This document shows positions 1 through 13,294 of a DNA stretch of 64,000 nt, piece by piece (position 1 is the first letter of the stretch; each line of letters starts with the position of its first letter). The notes under the pieces were generated by a model that was not told where the DNA came from, did not search any database, and saw nothing but the letters and a program-made list of their open reading frames with translations. The position numbers were made by a program, and so were the translations under genes. Source of the DNA: Rhizophagus irregularis (taxonomy: Eukaryota; Glomeromycota; Glomeromycetes; Glomerales; Glomeraceae); contig NC_089449.1 in the NCBI RefSeq assembly GCF_026210795.1, positions 682,001 through 746,000 of the forward strand, written 5' to 3'.

Positions 1-1474
1 TGAAATATTAATAATATTAATGACATCACTAAAAGAAATGATAACTTCTACATGTGCCTTGAAATCTCTTATAAAAAGAATCTTTTCTCTTCAATTACCA
101 TTAAAGAGGAATACATGCAATTCCTTAAAAATCCATAATGTTGCTGGAAGAAAAAACAACTTCTTACACTAAAAGTTACCCGAAAATTCTTTAAAACATT
201 TGTTTCAAATTCCCAACAAATGACTTAAAATCGGAAAAACAGGAAAAAAGGCATTAATGTTTTTTCATAATGCCGTTAACCACTTTATACCAACCCAAAG
301 ATGCTTACCTTAATAGTTCCGTTCCAAAGGAAACTCTGAACCCTAAAAAAATAAGGTGCTAGTCTTTTCAAAATGTCATTAACATCGCGTCATTACAACT
401 ACACATTTATTAAGAAGAAATAAAAAAAACGGGTTAATATCGTTTTTAAAAGTAAATTTAAATAAAACTCTTACCACTTACCAGAAATCTGTTAAAAAAA
501 TAAAAAAATAAACATAGTTTCGTTTCAAAAAATTTGAGAAAAAAAAGAGCCAAGTCACAATCATGTGAAAAAAATGTTGTTTATACAATCATACGGTCAT
601 ACTTTATTTTCTGGTTCGAGATAAATATACATGTACGAAATCATTACCATACATAGCATACATGTAACAGTTTGTAACACCATACATACATACATCGGTT
701 TCCATACAATACTTGTTTTTTATATAATCGTGTAACAGTGTGTAAAATAAGGGGTGTGAACCATACACAGGTGATGATTAGCATTTCGGCCCACTCCAAA
801 TCACGTGTTTGGCCCGTCGCGTTATTTATCACCTGTGTAAACTGTCACATAGGAGACCATACACTACACATCTCCTTGACCCTACACCACTCATCTCCGT
901 AGCACTCAAATTTTATGGTTGATCATTTCGTACCGTACCGTACTGGTTTGCAAATTCGTACCGTACTGGTTAAATATATATTCGTTTTTTTCCAGCCCAT
1001 ACGGGTAATGCGGTCAATCACGTGTGATTTAGTCGCAAACATTCTTGATAACGTTGATTATTTTATTTATTTATGTAAAAAGATAAATAATAGGAGAAAT
1101 ATATTAAAGAAAAAAATAAATAAAATACAAATAAATAAAGGTAATGCAATATTTTTAAGTAAAAACTTGATTTAATTCTTAATTTTTATTTAATTTTATA
1201 TAAAAAAAATTTTAGGCTCATCATAATCAAAAATATATTTATGGCTTACATTGTTACAAATGAATGTTTTTACATCAGTTTCGTTACATTTTAATCAAAA
1301 TTATAAAAATAGCTATATTAAATCAAAAATGAAAATAGTCTAAATTCGAGTGTCGTAATATGTTAGAATTTGTAAACGTAATATCGATAAATAATAAATA
1401 ATAAATATAAACGTAAAGGAGAATAGGAATATCTTTTCGATGTAATTAAGATGTGTTGAAAAAAGGTACAGTAT
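1..1474. other. AT-rich intergenic DNA, no gene seen
   Basis: No open frame here has protein-like composition. A short motif reading TTCGTACCGTAC...TGGTT occurs twice near 926-972, and homopolymer A/T tracts are common. Nothing else is supported. Confidence 0.5.
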
Positions 1475-1669
1475 CTAGAATGTCGACCCGTTAAATAATT
1501 GATTTACGAATGAATTAGTCGAATTTTGTTGAGGAAGGTTTGAAATTCTTCTAAGCGTGTCATCATTATTCGATGTGAATCTTCGAGAATGATTTATAAT
1601 TGTTCTTCTTAACCTTCGACTTTTCTGATACCTTTGATGTGATCGAATAGATAAAGGCATTTTTGACAA
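1475..1669 (-). CDS. possible small basic protein, 64 aa
   Basis: A short minus-strand frame, rich in Arg, Ser and Asn, starts at ATG 1669. It has no recognised domain. Its only support is that the same stretch recurs in degraded form about 0.9 kb further on (about 2405-2625), so this may be a duplicated small gene or just a duplicated non-coding block. Coding status is uncertain. Confidence 0.22.
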   Translation of the reverse strand: MSKMPLSIRSHQRYQKSRRLRRTIINHSRRFTSNNDDTLRRISNLPQQNSTNSFVNQLFNGSTF

Positions 1670-2404
1670 AATGTAAATTTTCTTTCAGTAATGATCAACG
1701 AATAATAAATTCTTTATTAAAGAAAAAATTTATAAAATAATACAGATAAAGATCAGCTTTTAGTATGATAAGATTATTTGTCTCTTTATATCCTTTCTGA
1801 AAATAATGTGGAATTTGCAATTGACATTCAAAAAAATTGATTGACATAAACCTGATTTAACCAAAATAATCAGATTCTTAGATATTGATCTAATCCAAAT
1901 TTATATGCATTTTTGATCATAAGTATTTTAGCGCCAAGGTGGAAATGGAAATAATTTTAACGAGTCAAATATTTCATTACGTATGGACTGACTAAAATGA
2001 TTATATATCTTTGATTGTTCAAATTTATAAATGTCATTATCATGCACACGTAAAGTTCCGATTAATTGTCTCGGGTGATGTTCATAAAATGTCCGGATTG
2101 TTTCACACTATATAACAGGTTCTGTATTAATTAAAATTATCCAAATTTTTACGAACAGAATTGTTTTTGTAAATATTGTACAGTACATATGCCTCAAAGA
2201 TGAGAAATGTCTATGTGACAACACGACTGTTTTTTTTAATGATATATAAATTCAGAAATTGAAACCGCTTTTAAAAAAAAATTATATCTTGTAGCTCAAT
2301 CTTTAAGCTCAATCATTAGACCATATACTGATATACAGTATTCCATATATCATATATATTAATATTATCGTAGCGGTTTGTAATAATTTTTTTTAATAAA
2401 CGAT
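1670..2404. other. AT-rich intergenic DNA, nothing recognised
   Basis: Only A/T-rich sequence with short poly-A and TA runs was seen between the small frame at 1475-1669 and its degraded copy. Confidence 0.4.
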
Positions 2405-2625
2405 AATAAACGATAATAAACGAAAAAAAAGCGACCCGATACAATAAATAACCAAATTTTGTTGAAATCCTTCTAAATATGTCATTCTTAGCGAATCTTC
2501 AATAATGATTTATATTTTTTTCCACTTATCCTTCATTTTTTTTAGGCTTCATTTTTTTAGGTAGATTTGGTAATTTATGGGATCGATTTGGAAAAGGTAT
2601 TTTTAGAAAATATAATTTAAAAAAA
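2405..2625 (-). repeat. diverged copy of the 1475-1680 block
   Basis: The sequence from the CGACCCG motif at about 2431 through the GATTTGG...AAAGG stretch near 2600 aligns by eye with 1480-1660, sharing AAATTTTGTTGA, TTCTTCTAA/TCCTTCTAA, CGAATCTTC and AATGATTTAT in the same order. Several indels break the minus-strand frame, so it is a decayed duplicate. Confidence 0.4.
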
Positions 2626-3757
2626 AAATCGGCAAAGTTAAAATATAATTATTTATGACTGATGAATAAACAGTCGGTTCGCCTTATAACGAAGTTGGTT
2701 TCCGGAACAGGGATGGCAAATGACATTGTTATTTGATCAATTCCAAATGATATCAATTCATTTCCAAGCGATATCAATTCATTTCAAAATGACATCATTT
2801 TGTCATACTGAATCTGCCAAGGTTAAAGTAAAATTTAAAATTAAATCAGGCCAAAATTTAGCAAGTAGCTGGTGTAAACCAAAATCTCAGCCAGCATTAG
2901 GATCACATAACTCAAAAGACATAAATGATGTGGCCTTCATTATCTACTATATTCAGTATATTGGTATGTATATGATATAAATTCATATAATTCTCGTATT
3001 TTGTATAACGTATGTCACACAAGATATCTTTGTTAAATTAATTTTCGTTATAAGGAAAAATCTGTTGCAATAAGGTCATTTCCATTCGTTATACAAAGTA
3101 TTAAAAAATTCGTTAAAATCAAAATTGGGGAAATTAACATCCGAGTCACGCTTTCATAAGTTTACAACGTACATTATGTACTAACTAAAGTAATAAAAAA
3201 ATACAAGAAACCATTATAAACTTAGTTGCATGTAATTGTTCTAAATGTAACAGGAAAATTGGTTAATTCTCGTACGAAAAAAACCATGAAATAATAAGTG
3301 ATTTAGATGATTCAAAAGATATTACTTTTACCAACAATAAATCTGCCTAATGAACCATCTCAAAATAATGGAAAGTACTTATGTTATCCGAATTAATTTT
3401 AAAATTGTCAAAGTTTGGAAACCAATATTATTTGGTCACACGCGTCAACATAAATAATTACTACGAAAAAATCCGGCTTTCAAAACCTTAACAACATATT
3501 AGAAATTTCGACCTATTTTAAAATCACAACTACTTATTTTTGATAATTAATAATTTTTTCACATTAAATACTTTTTAATAATTATTATTTTTAAAAGATG
3601 ATTATTTTATTTATCTGGGAAAGAAGATAAAGTATAGATTAAAAAAAATATATTGAAATAAAATAAAAAAAAAATTTAATATATAATTAAACCCGCTAAT
3701 GTATGTCTCAAATTTTTTACACTAAATCAAACATTAATTAAGTAAAGGCAAAGAATT
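2626..3757. other. intergenic DNA with short ATGACAT-type repeats
   Basis: Around 2720-2800 there are repeated ATATCAATTCATTTC and AAATGACAT motifs; a related AAATGACAT cluster lies at 37765-37845. The remainder, which is the 3' flank of the dioxygenase gene, is plain AT-rich DNA. Confidence 0.4.
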
Positions 3758-5937
3758 TTATGATAATTTAGGCTCCTCATAATCGAACTTCTTCCATAAG
3801 TCACCTCCACGATTTTGCAAATTCTTTTTGGTCTGCGAGGGTGTAGTAAACGGAAATAAAGCCCAAGCAGAATTTTCTTTGTAAACGTTAGGTACATGTC
3901 TCAAGATGAGTTTATGTAAAATTCCTCCAGAAGACATATCATTTGGATCGCTTTGAATTTCATTCCAGCCCCAGGTTGTTAAGTTTCGTGGAGTGAGATC
4001 ATTCGTATAGAAGCGATCGTTTCGTACAAGATTAACCGCATCTGATAGAATAGCGCGACTGATGGTAAATGGAAGCGCGATTGCTGAACCGAGAACAGCA
4101 GGCTTCGTTTTTTCTGTCATGAGACCAGGATACAATTCGACATTTTCTACATGTCCATAAAGTTCTTCGAGTTTTTCCGCTACCTTTGGATCAGGATTCA
4201 TTTCCTTAAATGTATCATAAGGCTTCAAGTTTAAGGACCGACGAAAATCGTTGAGACTACTTAATCCCAAAGATCTAGCTGATTCAATGCCGAGAAGCTC
4301 AATAGGACGGAAAACTTTATTAACGCGATTTGCTCCAAAAGCACCTGTCCAACATGATGCAACCAATTATTAGTTTTCATAAATAAAGATGATAAATATT
4401 ATGAATAATAAATTATACTAGTTCCTTACCTGAAACTTTCCTTGTTCCACCAATGATCTCTTTTGCAATATCAGTATCTTTGAAACGGGTATCACTTCCT
4501 CTTTCTATATCATTAAACTTCCATTTGGATGGCTCTTTGGGTATTGATCTCTTCCAAGTAGACATCTTTTCCCTGAATTTATCAATAGCTATCTATTATA
4601 TAGAATAATAATGTTAATACGTGCTGGTCCTTTTTAAATTGGAAGGAATAATTAATCATAAAAGTTAAAAATGCTTACATTTTCCCAATCATCTCCAAAA
4701 ATCGTTTTGAACTCATCTACAACATATTTTGTATCATCTTCTGAGACAGCTGGATGCCATCGATAGATGTAGTTGAACTCTAAAGAGACTATATTTCCGG
4801 ATCCAGAAGGTAAGGCATCAAGTTGCCCTGTTTTATTATATGGCACTGTAGGATCAACGAACCAAGTTGAAGCAGTTTGATCGAGACCAAGGATAGTACG
4901 AAGGTAATTATGAAGGATTATATTAATATAAAATCCACAATTAATCAATCGTGCGGTTTGAAAGAGGTCTTCATCTTGCTTTTTGAGTTGTTCAGGATCA
5001 TTTTGATTCTTAACGCTGAATCGTCCTAGCTCATTTTTTTCAAGAAGAGTTTGTGCAATATAATTATGATTTCGCGAAAAAAGTATTAACAAAGCAGATA
5101 CGCCGGGTGGTTGTAACAGGATTCGTGAATCAGCAAATGTATCAGGTTTTAAGAGTCCAGATTTAAAGGCGCGAATAGACTTTAATTGTTCATCATTATT
5201 TCCATACAATGGAGTGAGGTCAAGGTATGAAGAAGTAAGGTTGATGGTAGGATCAGCGAAGCTGGTATGGAATAAATCGTGAGTGATGATTATGGCCAAA
5301 TAGAATAACATTGAACTGATTCCAGATGGATGTTCCACGAATTCTCCCTCTTGAACCATTAGTTTATCAAAGATATCTTCTGCTTTGGGAAGGACTGTGA
5401 GTTTAATAGGGTACTGAATACGGGATGTAAGCGAATATTTGCTATTAGCTTTTCCAAGTGATTGGATGATCCTGTTGTAACCGGAACCATCAGAACTGCG
5501 ATACATGTCACCAGCGATCATAATAGGTGGTTTAGCGATGTCATGCCATAGTTGTGTAACCAATAGCCTACTCAAGAGTGACAAAATTTTTTCGCCTTCA
5601 GGAGTATTAGGAATATGGGTCAAAGCTGTAATGTATATTTCCAACTAATAATAACAATAATATTATTAGAATTATTAATATATATATATATAAATATATA
5701 TATATAGAAACTAAGTCAAAAAAAAAAATCTATTTTGTCCTTTACCTCCAAGTGAGAATCGTCTACAGGTAATTTTGGTATAAGAAATATCTTGAATAAA
5801 TCAATCAATTTATACTTGAGGGTAATATGTTTATCTGGAATTGGTTCATTAAGACCTAAAAGATATTGTACAACTTTAGATTCTATTTCATCATCAGTTG
5901 ATTTTTGAAATAATCCTGATAATCCTCTTAAAGACAT
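3758..5937 (-). CDS. haem-dependent fatty-acid dioxygenase (Ppo / linoleate diol synthase-like)
   Basis: Four exons join in frame: 5937-5746, 5644-4679, 4592-4430 and 4344-3758, giving 635 residues. The protein belongs to the animal-type haem peroxidase fold used by fungal Ppo and linoleate diol synthases, which oxygenate unsaturated fatty acids to oxylipin signals. Visible family motifs are HDLFHT (distal haem His), SSYLDLTPLYG, RNHNYIAQTLL, EFNYIYRWHP (catalytic Tyr and proximal His) and ELYPGL near the C terminus. Introns have GT-AG ends; exon 1 ends at GAG|GTAAAG. The length corresponds to the dioxygenase half only: the C-terminal P450-type domain of the classical bifunctional enzymes is absent and the stop is clean. 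The first product should therefore be a hydroperoxide without the coupled isomerase step. The family call is firm; substrate and product are inferred. Confidence 0.88.
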
Positions 5938-8297
5938 TGTGTAAGATAAAATTGTGTAAGGTAAAATGAAATTAAAGAATTTTTTTTTTTGAAGGACGAT
6001 GAAGAAAACATCAAGCGGTTTTTATAGATTGTTCGAGTATTCTATCTTAACCGGATATAGAATAGATTATCATAATAAATGGCCATTAATTAAAAATAGT
6101 AATTTTATATACAAAAAACTCGGATAGAATTTCATTTATGGAATAAGCTTATACCGTAATCCATAAAAGTATAAAAATATAATTCCTCAAAGTCCGATCT
6201 GACGATCCAATTTTACTTTTAATGTTTGGTCAATTTTTAGTTAATTTAGTCAAATTTAATTATACTTTTAGATGATCAAATCGGTTCGGATCATAGTTTT
6301 TCTTAATGTATTTACACCCGGTGTGGCACAAAATGTTGGCCGGTGAGTACGAATTCACATGATTACGTGAATTTCTTTTGTGTATGTGAAATTTTTTGTT
6401 GGATTGTTTCAAATAATTTGGTAATGATTGTAATTTGACGATTGTATAACCAAACTAAATTGCATGAAACATTTTCTCAAATCTTATTTATTTAAAGAAT
6501 TCCTTTAAAGAAAAATCTCTCACCCGAAAGTAAATCTTTAACAACAATACTTAAAAAGTAAGACAAAAAGACAAAAAGACAATTATATACTATATTTAAT
6601 GATACATTACTCACAATGATATTTCGTTTCACAAGGCTGTGCAACATTAAAAATAGTGGGATTTATTATAAAAGGAAAATTTCATGCGCCTAACAACTTT
6701 TTACTCTTTTTCCCTCCAAACAAATTGTATTATCAAGAATGCCAATGTATCAAACAATTCGTCATAATAGAAATGTAACCTTATCCAGGTAAAAATAATA
6801 GGCTACTATTGTTCTAAAATTATTGTATTTGAAAATCTTTTCCGATTGTTAATAGTCTAAAACTAAAATAGTAACGGTTAAACAAATATAGTTTGAAATA
6901 TTTCGAATTATTCATATGGAATTGAGTTTTGCTTTTTTCATTGTATGTCATTTCTGTCTTCTATGAATTCCTTTTTTTAGGAATAATATACCAAAATGGT
7001 TTCATTTTGAAAGAGTAAATTAAATAAGCACGTTTTTCTCACTCATACAAAACAGGTAAGGAATCGTGTTACGAATATTTTTATCTTGAAAGTTAGTGGC
7101 GGCTTATTATCCATATTAAGTGACAATTTGCGTTAGGATTATTCGCTGTTAAATGGTGTGAATGTTTTTTATTCATAATAATTAACATCTTTTTTTGGGT
7201 AAATGTAACTTTTATCGTATTCACAAATAGAACTAAACAAGAAAGAACATCTGTTTCCTAAAGAGAAAAAATGACAACAATATAAAAATATGATGCTTTA
7301 TGCTAAATCAAATGTTAAATCGGTGTAATGTTTCCGGCGCAATGGGAAATTATTTATTATGATGTAGAAGAGAACATAATACGTAAAGATAACGAATTTT
7401 CAGTAATCAATTACGTACTAAATATTTTGCTAATTTTATTATTTTTAGTGATTATAGATAATAATGGTTTATATTGTTATATTTAATTGGGAATTTAATA
7501 AAGAGAATTTATTAATAAAATCAAAGCGATACTTTCAAGCTTTCTTTTATTGAAATAGATTTTATTGATATACCATCAGACCTCAATATACCGGTATTCG
7601 ATATATCGATATATATTAAAAACATAACGATATTTTCAATGATTTTCACATGGATCCCAGCGTTGTATCGGAGTTGATCCCAATATCTATCTTTATTTCT
7701 TCTTTTTTTAAAAAAAATACCCTGAATACATCGTGCTATTAATCGGATATCTAATAGAGTGTTCTTATCATATCCTCGTGTTATTAAAACATGCACATGG
7801 CGATGAATTATTATAGCAATGCCTTCCTTTTCTAACTTGATTAAAAATGTGATTTCATAAATAGTCGTCAACCTAAATATAATTAAGAAAGGATTAGCTC
7901 TCATTCATTGTTGATGTAATATAGAGATTGTTTTGATTGGTTCCTAAATAAACTATTGAAATTTATTGAACTTGTAACCATAATAGCCTTTCATATTCTT
8001 TTTATGGAACAATCAAACCGATTTTACAACGTTCCTATTGTACAGAATTAAATCTTTCGCTCTTTGAAAATTTCTTTTACGAATCATTTCACACGCAATG
8101 AAACCAATATCCTTTTACTTTTACCAGAAAATTTAAATAAATTATCATTATCGTAAAACTCATCATATTTTTCACCGCCTATATACATTCATTATTGTCT
8201 TTGAAAAGAAGGAATTTTATATATAAGAAATATTCACATTGTAATTCAATGAAGGAAGTATATCAAACAAAGTAAACATTGCGTTAAGAACTTGCGT
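5938..8297. other. AT-rich intergenic DNA
   Basis: Upstream region of the dioxygenase gene. A short AAGACAAAAAGACAAAAAGAC repeat-like tract is at about 6560-6583. A minus-strand frame of 127 codons at 7521-7904 is not protein-like enough to call. Confidence 0.4.
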
Positions 8298-8301
8298 TTC
8301 C

Positions 8302-8304
<3 letters not shown>

Positions 8305-8336
<32 letters not shown>
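8305..8336. repeat. (TA)n microsatellite
   Basis: About 16 uninterrupted TA dinucleotides. Confidence 0.95.
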
Positions 8337-8338
<2 letters not shown>

Positions 8339-8639
8339 TTAAATTCGGATCATAATCAAAATATAAAAATTCCGGAAAAAAAGACTCGTTATTCTTGTAA
8401 ATAATCAAAATTTAAAAATTCCGGCCGGAATCCGTTTTTCCAAAAAAATTTGAAGGGATTAAAAAAAAGGTTTGCTCTAAGCATTTTTATCTTGGCTTTC
8501 TGACATTTTCGAATTAGAAGTATTAGAAGTAAAAAATTTATTAATGCCTTTTTTTATATACGAATAGAATAAATTATGTTTCAAATTATTGTGCAAAAGA
8601 GAATATTTTTGTTGAATTGATGCAATGCGTAAAACTTAC

Positions 8640-8994
8640 CAATTTCTAAAGATTATCCAAGTGAAGGATGAACGGATCGTAACACCGCCTCATACCAATC
8701 TTTAAAGATTATCCAAGTGATAGATGAACGGATCGTAACACACGCTTCGTACCAATCTCTAAGATTATCCAAGTGACGGATGAACGGATCGTAACACCGC
8801 TTCGTACCAATTTCTAGATTATCCAAGTGACGGATGAACGGATCGTCTAAAGATTATCCAAGTGACAAATGAATGGATCGTAACACCATTCCATACCAAC
8901 CTCTAGAGATTACCCAAGTGACGGATGAACGGATCGTAACACCGCTTCGTACCAATCTCTAAAGACTATCCAAGTGACGGATGAACACCGCATT
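8640..8994. repeat. ~58-bp tandem minisatellite, about 6-7 copies
   Basis: Each unit contains GATTATCCAAGTGACGGATG followed by AACGGATCGTAACACCGC and TTCGTACCAATCTCTAAA. Copies differ by a few substitutions, and one copy (about 8820-8850) is truncated after GGATCGT. The block is more GC-rich than its surroundings and has no long open frame. Function is unknown. Confidence 0.92.
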
Positions 8995-9332
8995 GAAGTA
9001 ATATTTGTCATATGACATCAAGAACTAGGTGCAATTCTAATTATCATTCATCAAAATTTTTGTACAAAGCGCACGTATAAAAAATTTTTAATTGACATAA
9101 CGAATTAATATTTAATATAAAGCTTAAGTAACAATTTATTATTATATAGCACTGGTCACAATACTCTAGATACTAATCAAATAAATATGATAATTCTGGT
9201 CAAATTTTATTGCCCCTCTTCACACTACGTACTATATTACTCGAATTTCTATTTTACTGTCACATTGCAAATTATTTACAAAATATTTTACAAGCAAATA
9301 TATTTTGTACATTAATTATACAAATTTCAATT
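8995..9332. other. intergenic DNA, nothing recognised
   Basis: AT-rich, 3' flank of the small minus-strand gene at 9333-9780. Confidence 0.4.
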
Positions 9333-9780
9333 TCACAAATCCATATTTCTCACATCAAAATCCAATTCAAAAGAACTATTATCCAATAAGAAACAATCGT
9401 TAGCACCATATTTTAGCGCACTTTTATTAAATTCATTATTTTCATCTTCAAAATCTATTAAAAAAGGCATCGCATCCTCAGGTGACTCCGTCCGTTCATT
9501 CTTTGATTCCGAAATCTATGGAAAGAAAAAAAAAATTAAATTTAATATAAATGAACGATACCAAATAATACTGTAAATAATATCATACTTTTCTTTTCAA
9601 TTCATTAATTTGATCTGCGCAATAAGGAATAAAAATCTCTATATCACATTTTACGAATTTATCTTTCTCATCGTTGTGAGATTTTTTGCTTCTTTTTTTA
9701 TGAATTGAATTATCAGAGGAATCTGAAGAATTGGATGAGTAACTTCTTTTTTTTCGTAACAACTTTGATGTTTTAACCAT
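9333..9780 (-). CDS. hypothetical small protein with basic N half and acidic C half
   Basis: Two exons, 9780-9589 and 9515-9333, join in frame across a 73-nt GT-AG intron (donor AAA|GTATGA, acceptor CCATAG|ATT) into 124 residues. The N-terminal part is Lys/Arg/Ser-rich with RKKRS and KKRSKKSH clusters that could serve as a bipartite nuclear localisation signal. The exon-2 part is rich in Asp, Glu and Asn (for example IDFEDENNEF). No domain is recognised. The frame-preserving intron and charge segregation argue that it is real. It could be a nuclear protein, but that is inference only. Confidence 0.5.
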
Positions 9781-10221
9781 AACGATATTTGAGATCTCGT
9801 AAAAAAATAAAAAGATTGAGGATAAACAATATTAACAATTGAATTTCTTGAGAAATCCATTCAGTATATATTTATGTTATAATATATGCAGGTATAAAAT
9901 TTAATGAGAAAGTTATTTTTGTGTAAAGTTTTTTTAACTAATTGTAATGAATGAGTATTTTAGGGACAATATTCTTGGAATGAGTACGATTGTCACGCAG
10001 GTTTTTTCCTAAAAATTTCACGTGAATTAAAACGGGGATACAGTGGCACGACAGAAAAATAATTTTATATTTAGTATAAAAATCAAGTTTTTTTTTGTTG
10101 TTGCTCTTTTCCTTATATAATAAAGGATTTTTTTTTATAAATACCACTCATACACTTACACATTTTCAGCTGACGATCATTAAATTTTTGAGTTAGCCGA
10201 GTCATTAAAAAAAATACTATT
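9781..10221. other. divergent intergenic region
   Basis: This separates the small minus-strand gene from the first gag/MIR family gene. It is AT-rich. The start of the latter is set by an ATG preceded by a run of A (AAAAAAAATACTATT). Confidence 0.4.
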
Positions 10222-11455
10222 ATGAATCTTCTTCCAAAATATGATGGAACTATTCATCCAGATGAATGGCTGAGACAAATTAAAACACAATGCATGATTC
10301 ATATTAATAATAACCATTATTATTCTAATCTTGAAAACATGACTCTTGAAGTTGCAAAATCATTAGTGGATCCGTCAATTAATGTTAATAATGTAAGAAG
10401 TAATGATCAATTACTCACCACACTTAAAAATAATGTTTTATTTAAAATTTTTCTTAAATCAAGTAAACAAAAATTGCGTGATTTAAGTTATAAATTTAAT
10501 ACATGTGGTGACGAAGCCGAAAGTACTTTAGAATTTCTTGTTAAATTCAAAAAACTTTGTGATAATGCTGAAATTATTAATATTGATGATCAAAAATTTT
10601 ATCTTATTCATACCTTGGATATTATATATCAATATAAATTTTCTGAAAAAATCATTAATATTAATACATTTGATGAATTATTAACATCTTTTCAAGATTT
10701 TATAATTGATCAAAAATGTAGTATTCGTAGTTCTTCTATTGTTATAATTAAACATGTAGCTACTGGAAAATATTTATCATCAAATAATTGTCCAAATGGT
10801 AGATATGGATACGTGGTTTGTATATAATATAAATATATAGACTATATTATATTTTTAATTATAATTAATCATTTCAATTAATTATTAGGTAACATTATCC
10901 AATAATCAATCTGACCCATCTTGTCAATGGCAAATTATTGGTCAAAGTCTTAATGACGAGATTCATTATGGAAATAAAATTCGATTAAAAAGTCCAGCGA
11001 CAAATCAATATTTAAGTTCCACGAATGGATGTAAATCTCCAGCAACAAATCATCATCTAGGTAACCTCTTTTTAATAATGTTAATTTATTATTACTAAAA
11101 CAATCATCTTACAAATACATGTATAGTATATTCCTATGGTTCCATATTTAATTGGATTGTGCAATTTGGTAACTCTGTAGATTATAATGGAATGTGGAAA
11201 TTAAATGATAAATTTTCGTTATTGTGCGAAATTGGGAGCGCAAAGTCGTTATTAAGAGCTCATGATTTTCATTTCAATATAGGAAATAAAAATTTTCAAG
11301 AAGTTGTTTGTCATAACGAAAGATTTGGTGGAAATGATGAAGTAAATTATCAAATTATTATTATTTTCTTTTTTCTTTTTTTTTTTGTTACAGTAATCTT
11401 TTTTTATGTCATTAAATTTTTTATAATATTGTAGTGGTGTATTGAATTTTTTTGA
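10222..11455 (+). CDS. gag-like + MIR-repeat family protein, member A (333 aa)
   Basis: Exons 10222-10815, 10889-11060, 11127-11341 and 11435-11455 join in frame with intron phases 0, 1 and 0, as in the cluster at 27.6-44.9 kb. Residues 1 to about 170 start with LLPKYDGTIHPDEW and include FLVKFKKLCDNAEI, a layout resembling the capsid part of Ty3/gypsy Gag. From about residue 172 (VIIKHVATGKYLSS) to the end there are three MIR-like segments, the last with FQEVVCHNERFGGNDE followed by the tiny last exon WCIEFF. MIR domains are beta-trefoils known in protein O-mannosyltransferases and SDF2. This isolated copy, 16 kb from the others, is the most diverged in sequence. Function is unknown. Confidence 0.75.
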
Positions 11456-13294
11456 AAAAGGATTTCCGTTCTCGAGTGAAGTTTGATGATTTTCTAGGGT
11501 CATTGCAAATTGATATGCAGGTGCTTGAATGCTTGTGTTTCCGATTAACCTAAATGAAGTCTAGTTGATAATTGATTATTTAGATAATGTGTGTTTAAAT
11601 AAATAATAAATATATATAATAAATATATATAATAAAAAAATATATATAAATTTGGCAATAAAGATCTCTTTTAAGAAAAAAAAAAAGTATTTAAAGTCCG
11701 ACGTAACTTTATTTAGAATTTACCGTGGGTATGTAAGTTTGAACTTTGAAGTTTTGTTTACGGGGCGGTAAAAGTGTGGTAAACAAAAAAAAAATATTTT
11801 TTTTTTGTGTACTTATTATATTTTTTTGTGTAACAAAGTAATCTCGTCACGCGATATAAAACTCGCATATCACGTGCTTGAAATTGTTAATCTATCTTCT
11901 ACCTTCTGACAAAAACCATTTAAACTATAAAAGGTGGTATACACCATTTTTTTCTCCATTATGAATCAGTTGAATCACGCCTTAAAACGAAATCTCAAGA
12001 AAGAACAATGGTCTTTTTTTTAATGAATGCTTCGTTAAATCGGTAAACCACATGTTTATCTTATAATGATCATTGTCAATTTTGCGGCTTAAATGGTGTT
12101 ATACATTACATATCTAAAATTCTCGTGAAAAAAAAATGTATAAATGTATGATTGGGAATAATAATGTACGTATGCTTGATATTTCCGTGAAAAAAATGTA
12201 TTAATAATTATATTTTCTGTGCATTATATGTATAAAGAATAAAGAATATATATAATCATATTTAATTACCTAATTAATCTTGCAATTTTTAAAAAAGTGA
12301 TGGATCGAATGCAAACCATGGTATGAACAGCTGATAAAGATTATTGTTTCCTGTAAGAACTAATTATTTTCATGCTCTTTGAGTCTTTAGAAGATAAACT
12401 GCGGTATAAGTAATGTAGATCCATTTATTGGAATTTCATTATGAAATCATACAAATTAAGTAAACTGTAATGAAAATCTTAGGAAAATTCTGCAAAACAC
12501 GCGGGAATAAACTTCAATGTCTAATAGACGCTAGATTTACTTGATTTAGATGAAAATCATCATTCAAAGAACAATGCCCCAAACGAAAAGAAAAAATGTT
12601 ATTGATATACTTTATAAAAGTTACCTCTATTTATGTTGCGCATATAATTCGTGCATAAATGATCGGCGTTCTCTGATGACACTATGCATGGACCTCATAC
12701 AAGTTAGCCAACACGAAATCGACACCTGTTAATTATTATTTTTATCACCAAAAACATTGACACTATAATTAGCCTAAATATCGTCGAAATCTGGTAAATC
12801 CTTGTTTCAAAAAAAGCGCCAATTACATATGAGTTTCTAAATTAGTGATGATATTCACATGAACGTATCTTCTACATAGAGAAGTTTTGTGTTCCCTAAC
12901 ACTTTTTTCTTTCTTTTTTCAATTTTTTTTTTCAATAATAAATATAGTGCTGATTGTTTATATGTGTACAAAGTGTAAAATATGTTTAGTGCGCTCGGGT
13001 AAAAATTTATATAAAACTTTGATCATATTACGCGTTTAACTTCAATGATAAATTTTTTTTCCATCAAAAAAAAAAAAAAGGAATAATCTTAACATCTTTT
13101 ATTTGTTTAACAATTATAAATTTGTGAAATATTGTTAACCCTTGTGAAATAAACATTCAAAATTTAATCGTTTTTTTTTTTTGTATATATATCGTATAAT
13201 AGATTTTTTTCATTTTCATTTCATTTTTTTTTCTTTTTATAAAAATAGTATTAAGAATAATTTTCTTTTTTTTTATTAAAAAAAAAAAACAAAG
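11456..13294. other. long AT-rich intergenic region
   Basis: Poly-A/T tracts and TA-rich runs, no convincing gene. Short frames, for example a 60-codon one at 12550, lack protein-like features. Confidence 0.4.

Noticed and set aside
915-1175. 86-codon plus-strand frame
   Set aside because: The C-terminal half is Lys/Ile/Asn only, derived from A/T runs; no supporting feature.
7521-7904. 127-codon minus-strand frame
   Set aside because: Composition is Ile-rich as expected from AT-rich non-coding DNA; no domain, no intron pattern, no duplicate.
12550-12732. 60-codon plus-strand frame
   Set aside because: Isolated, no recognisable motif and no continuation by splicing.
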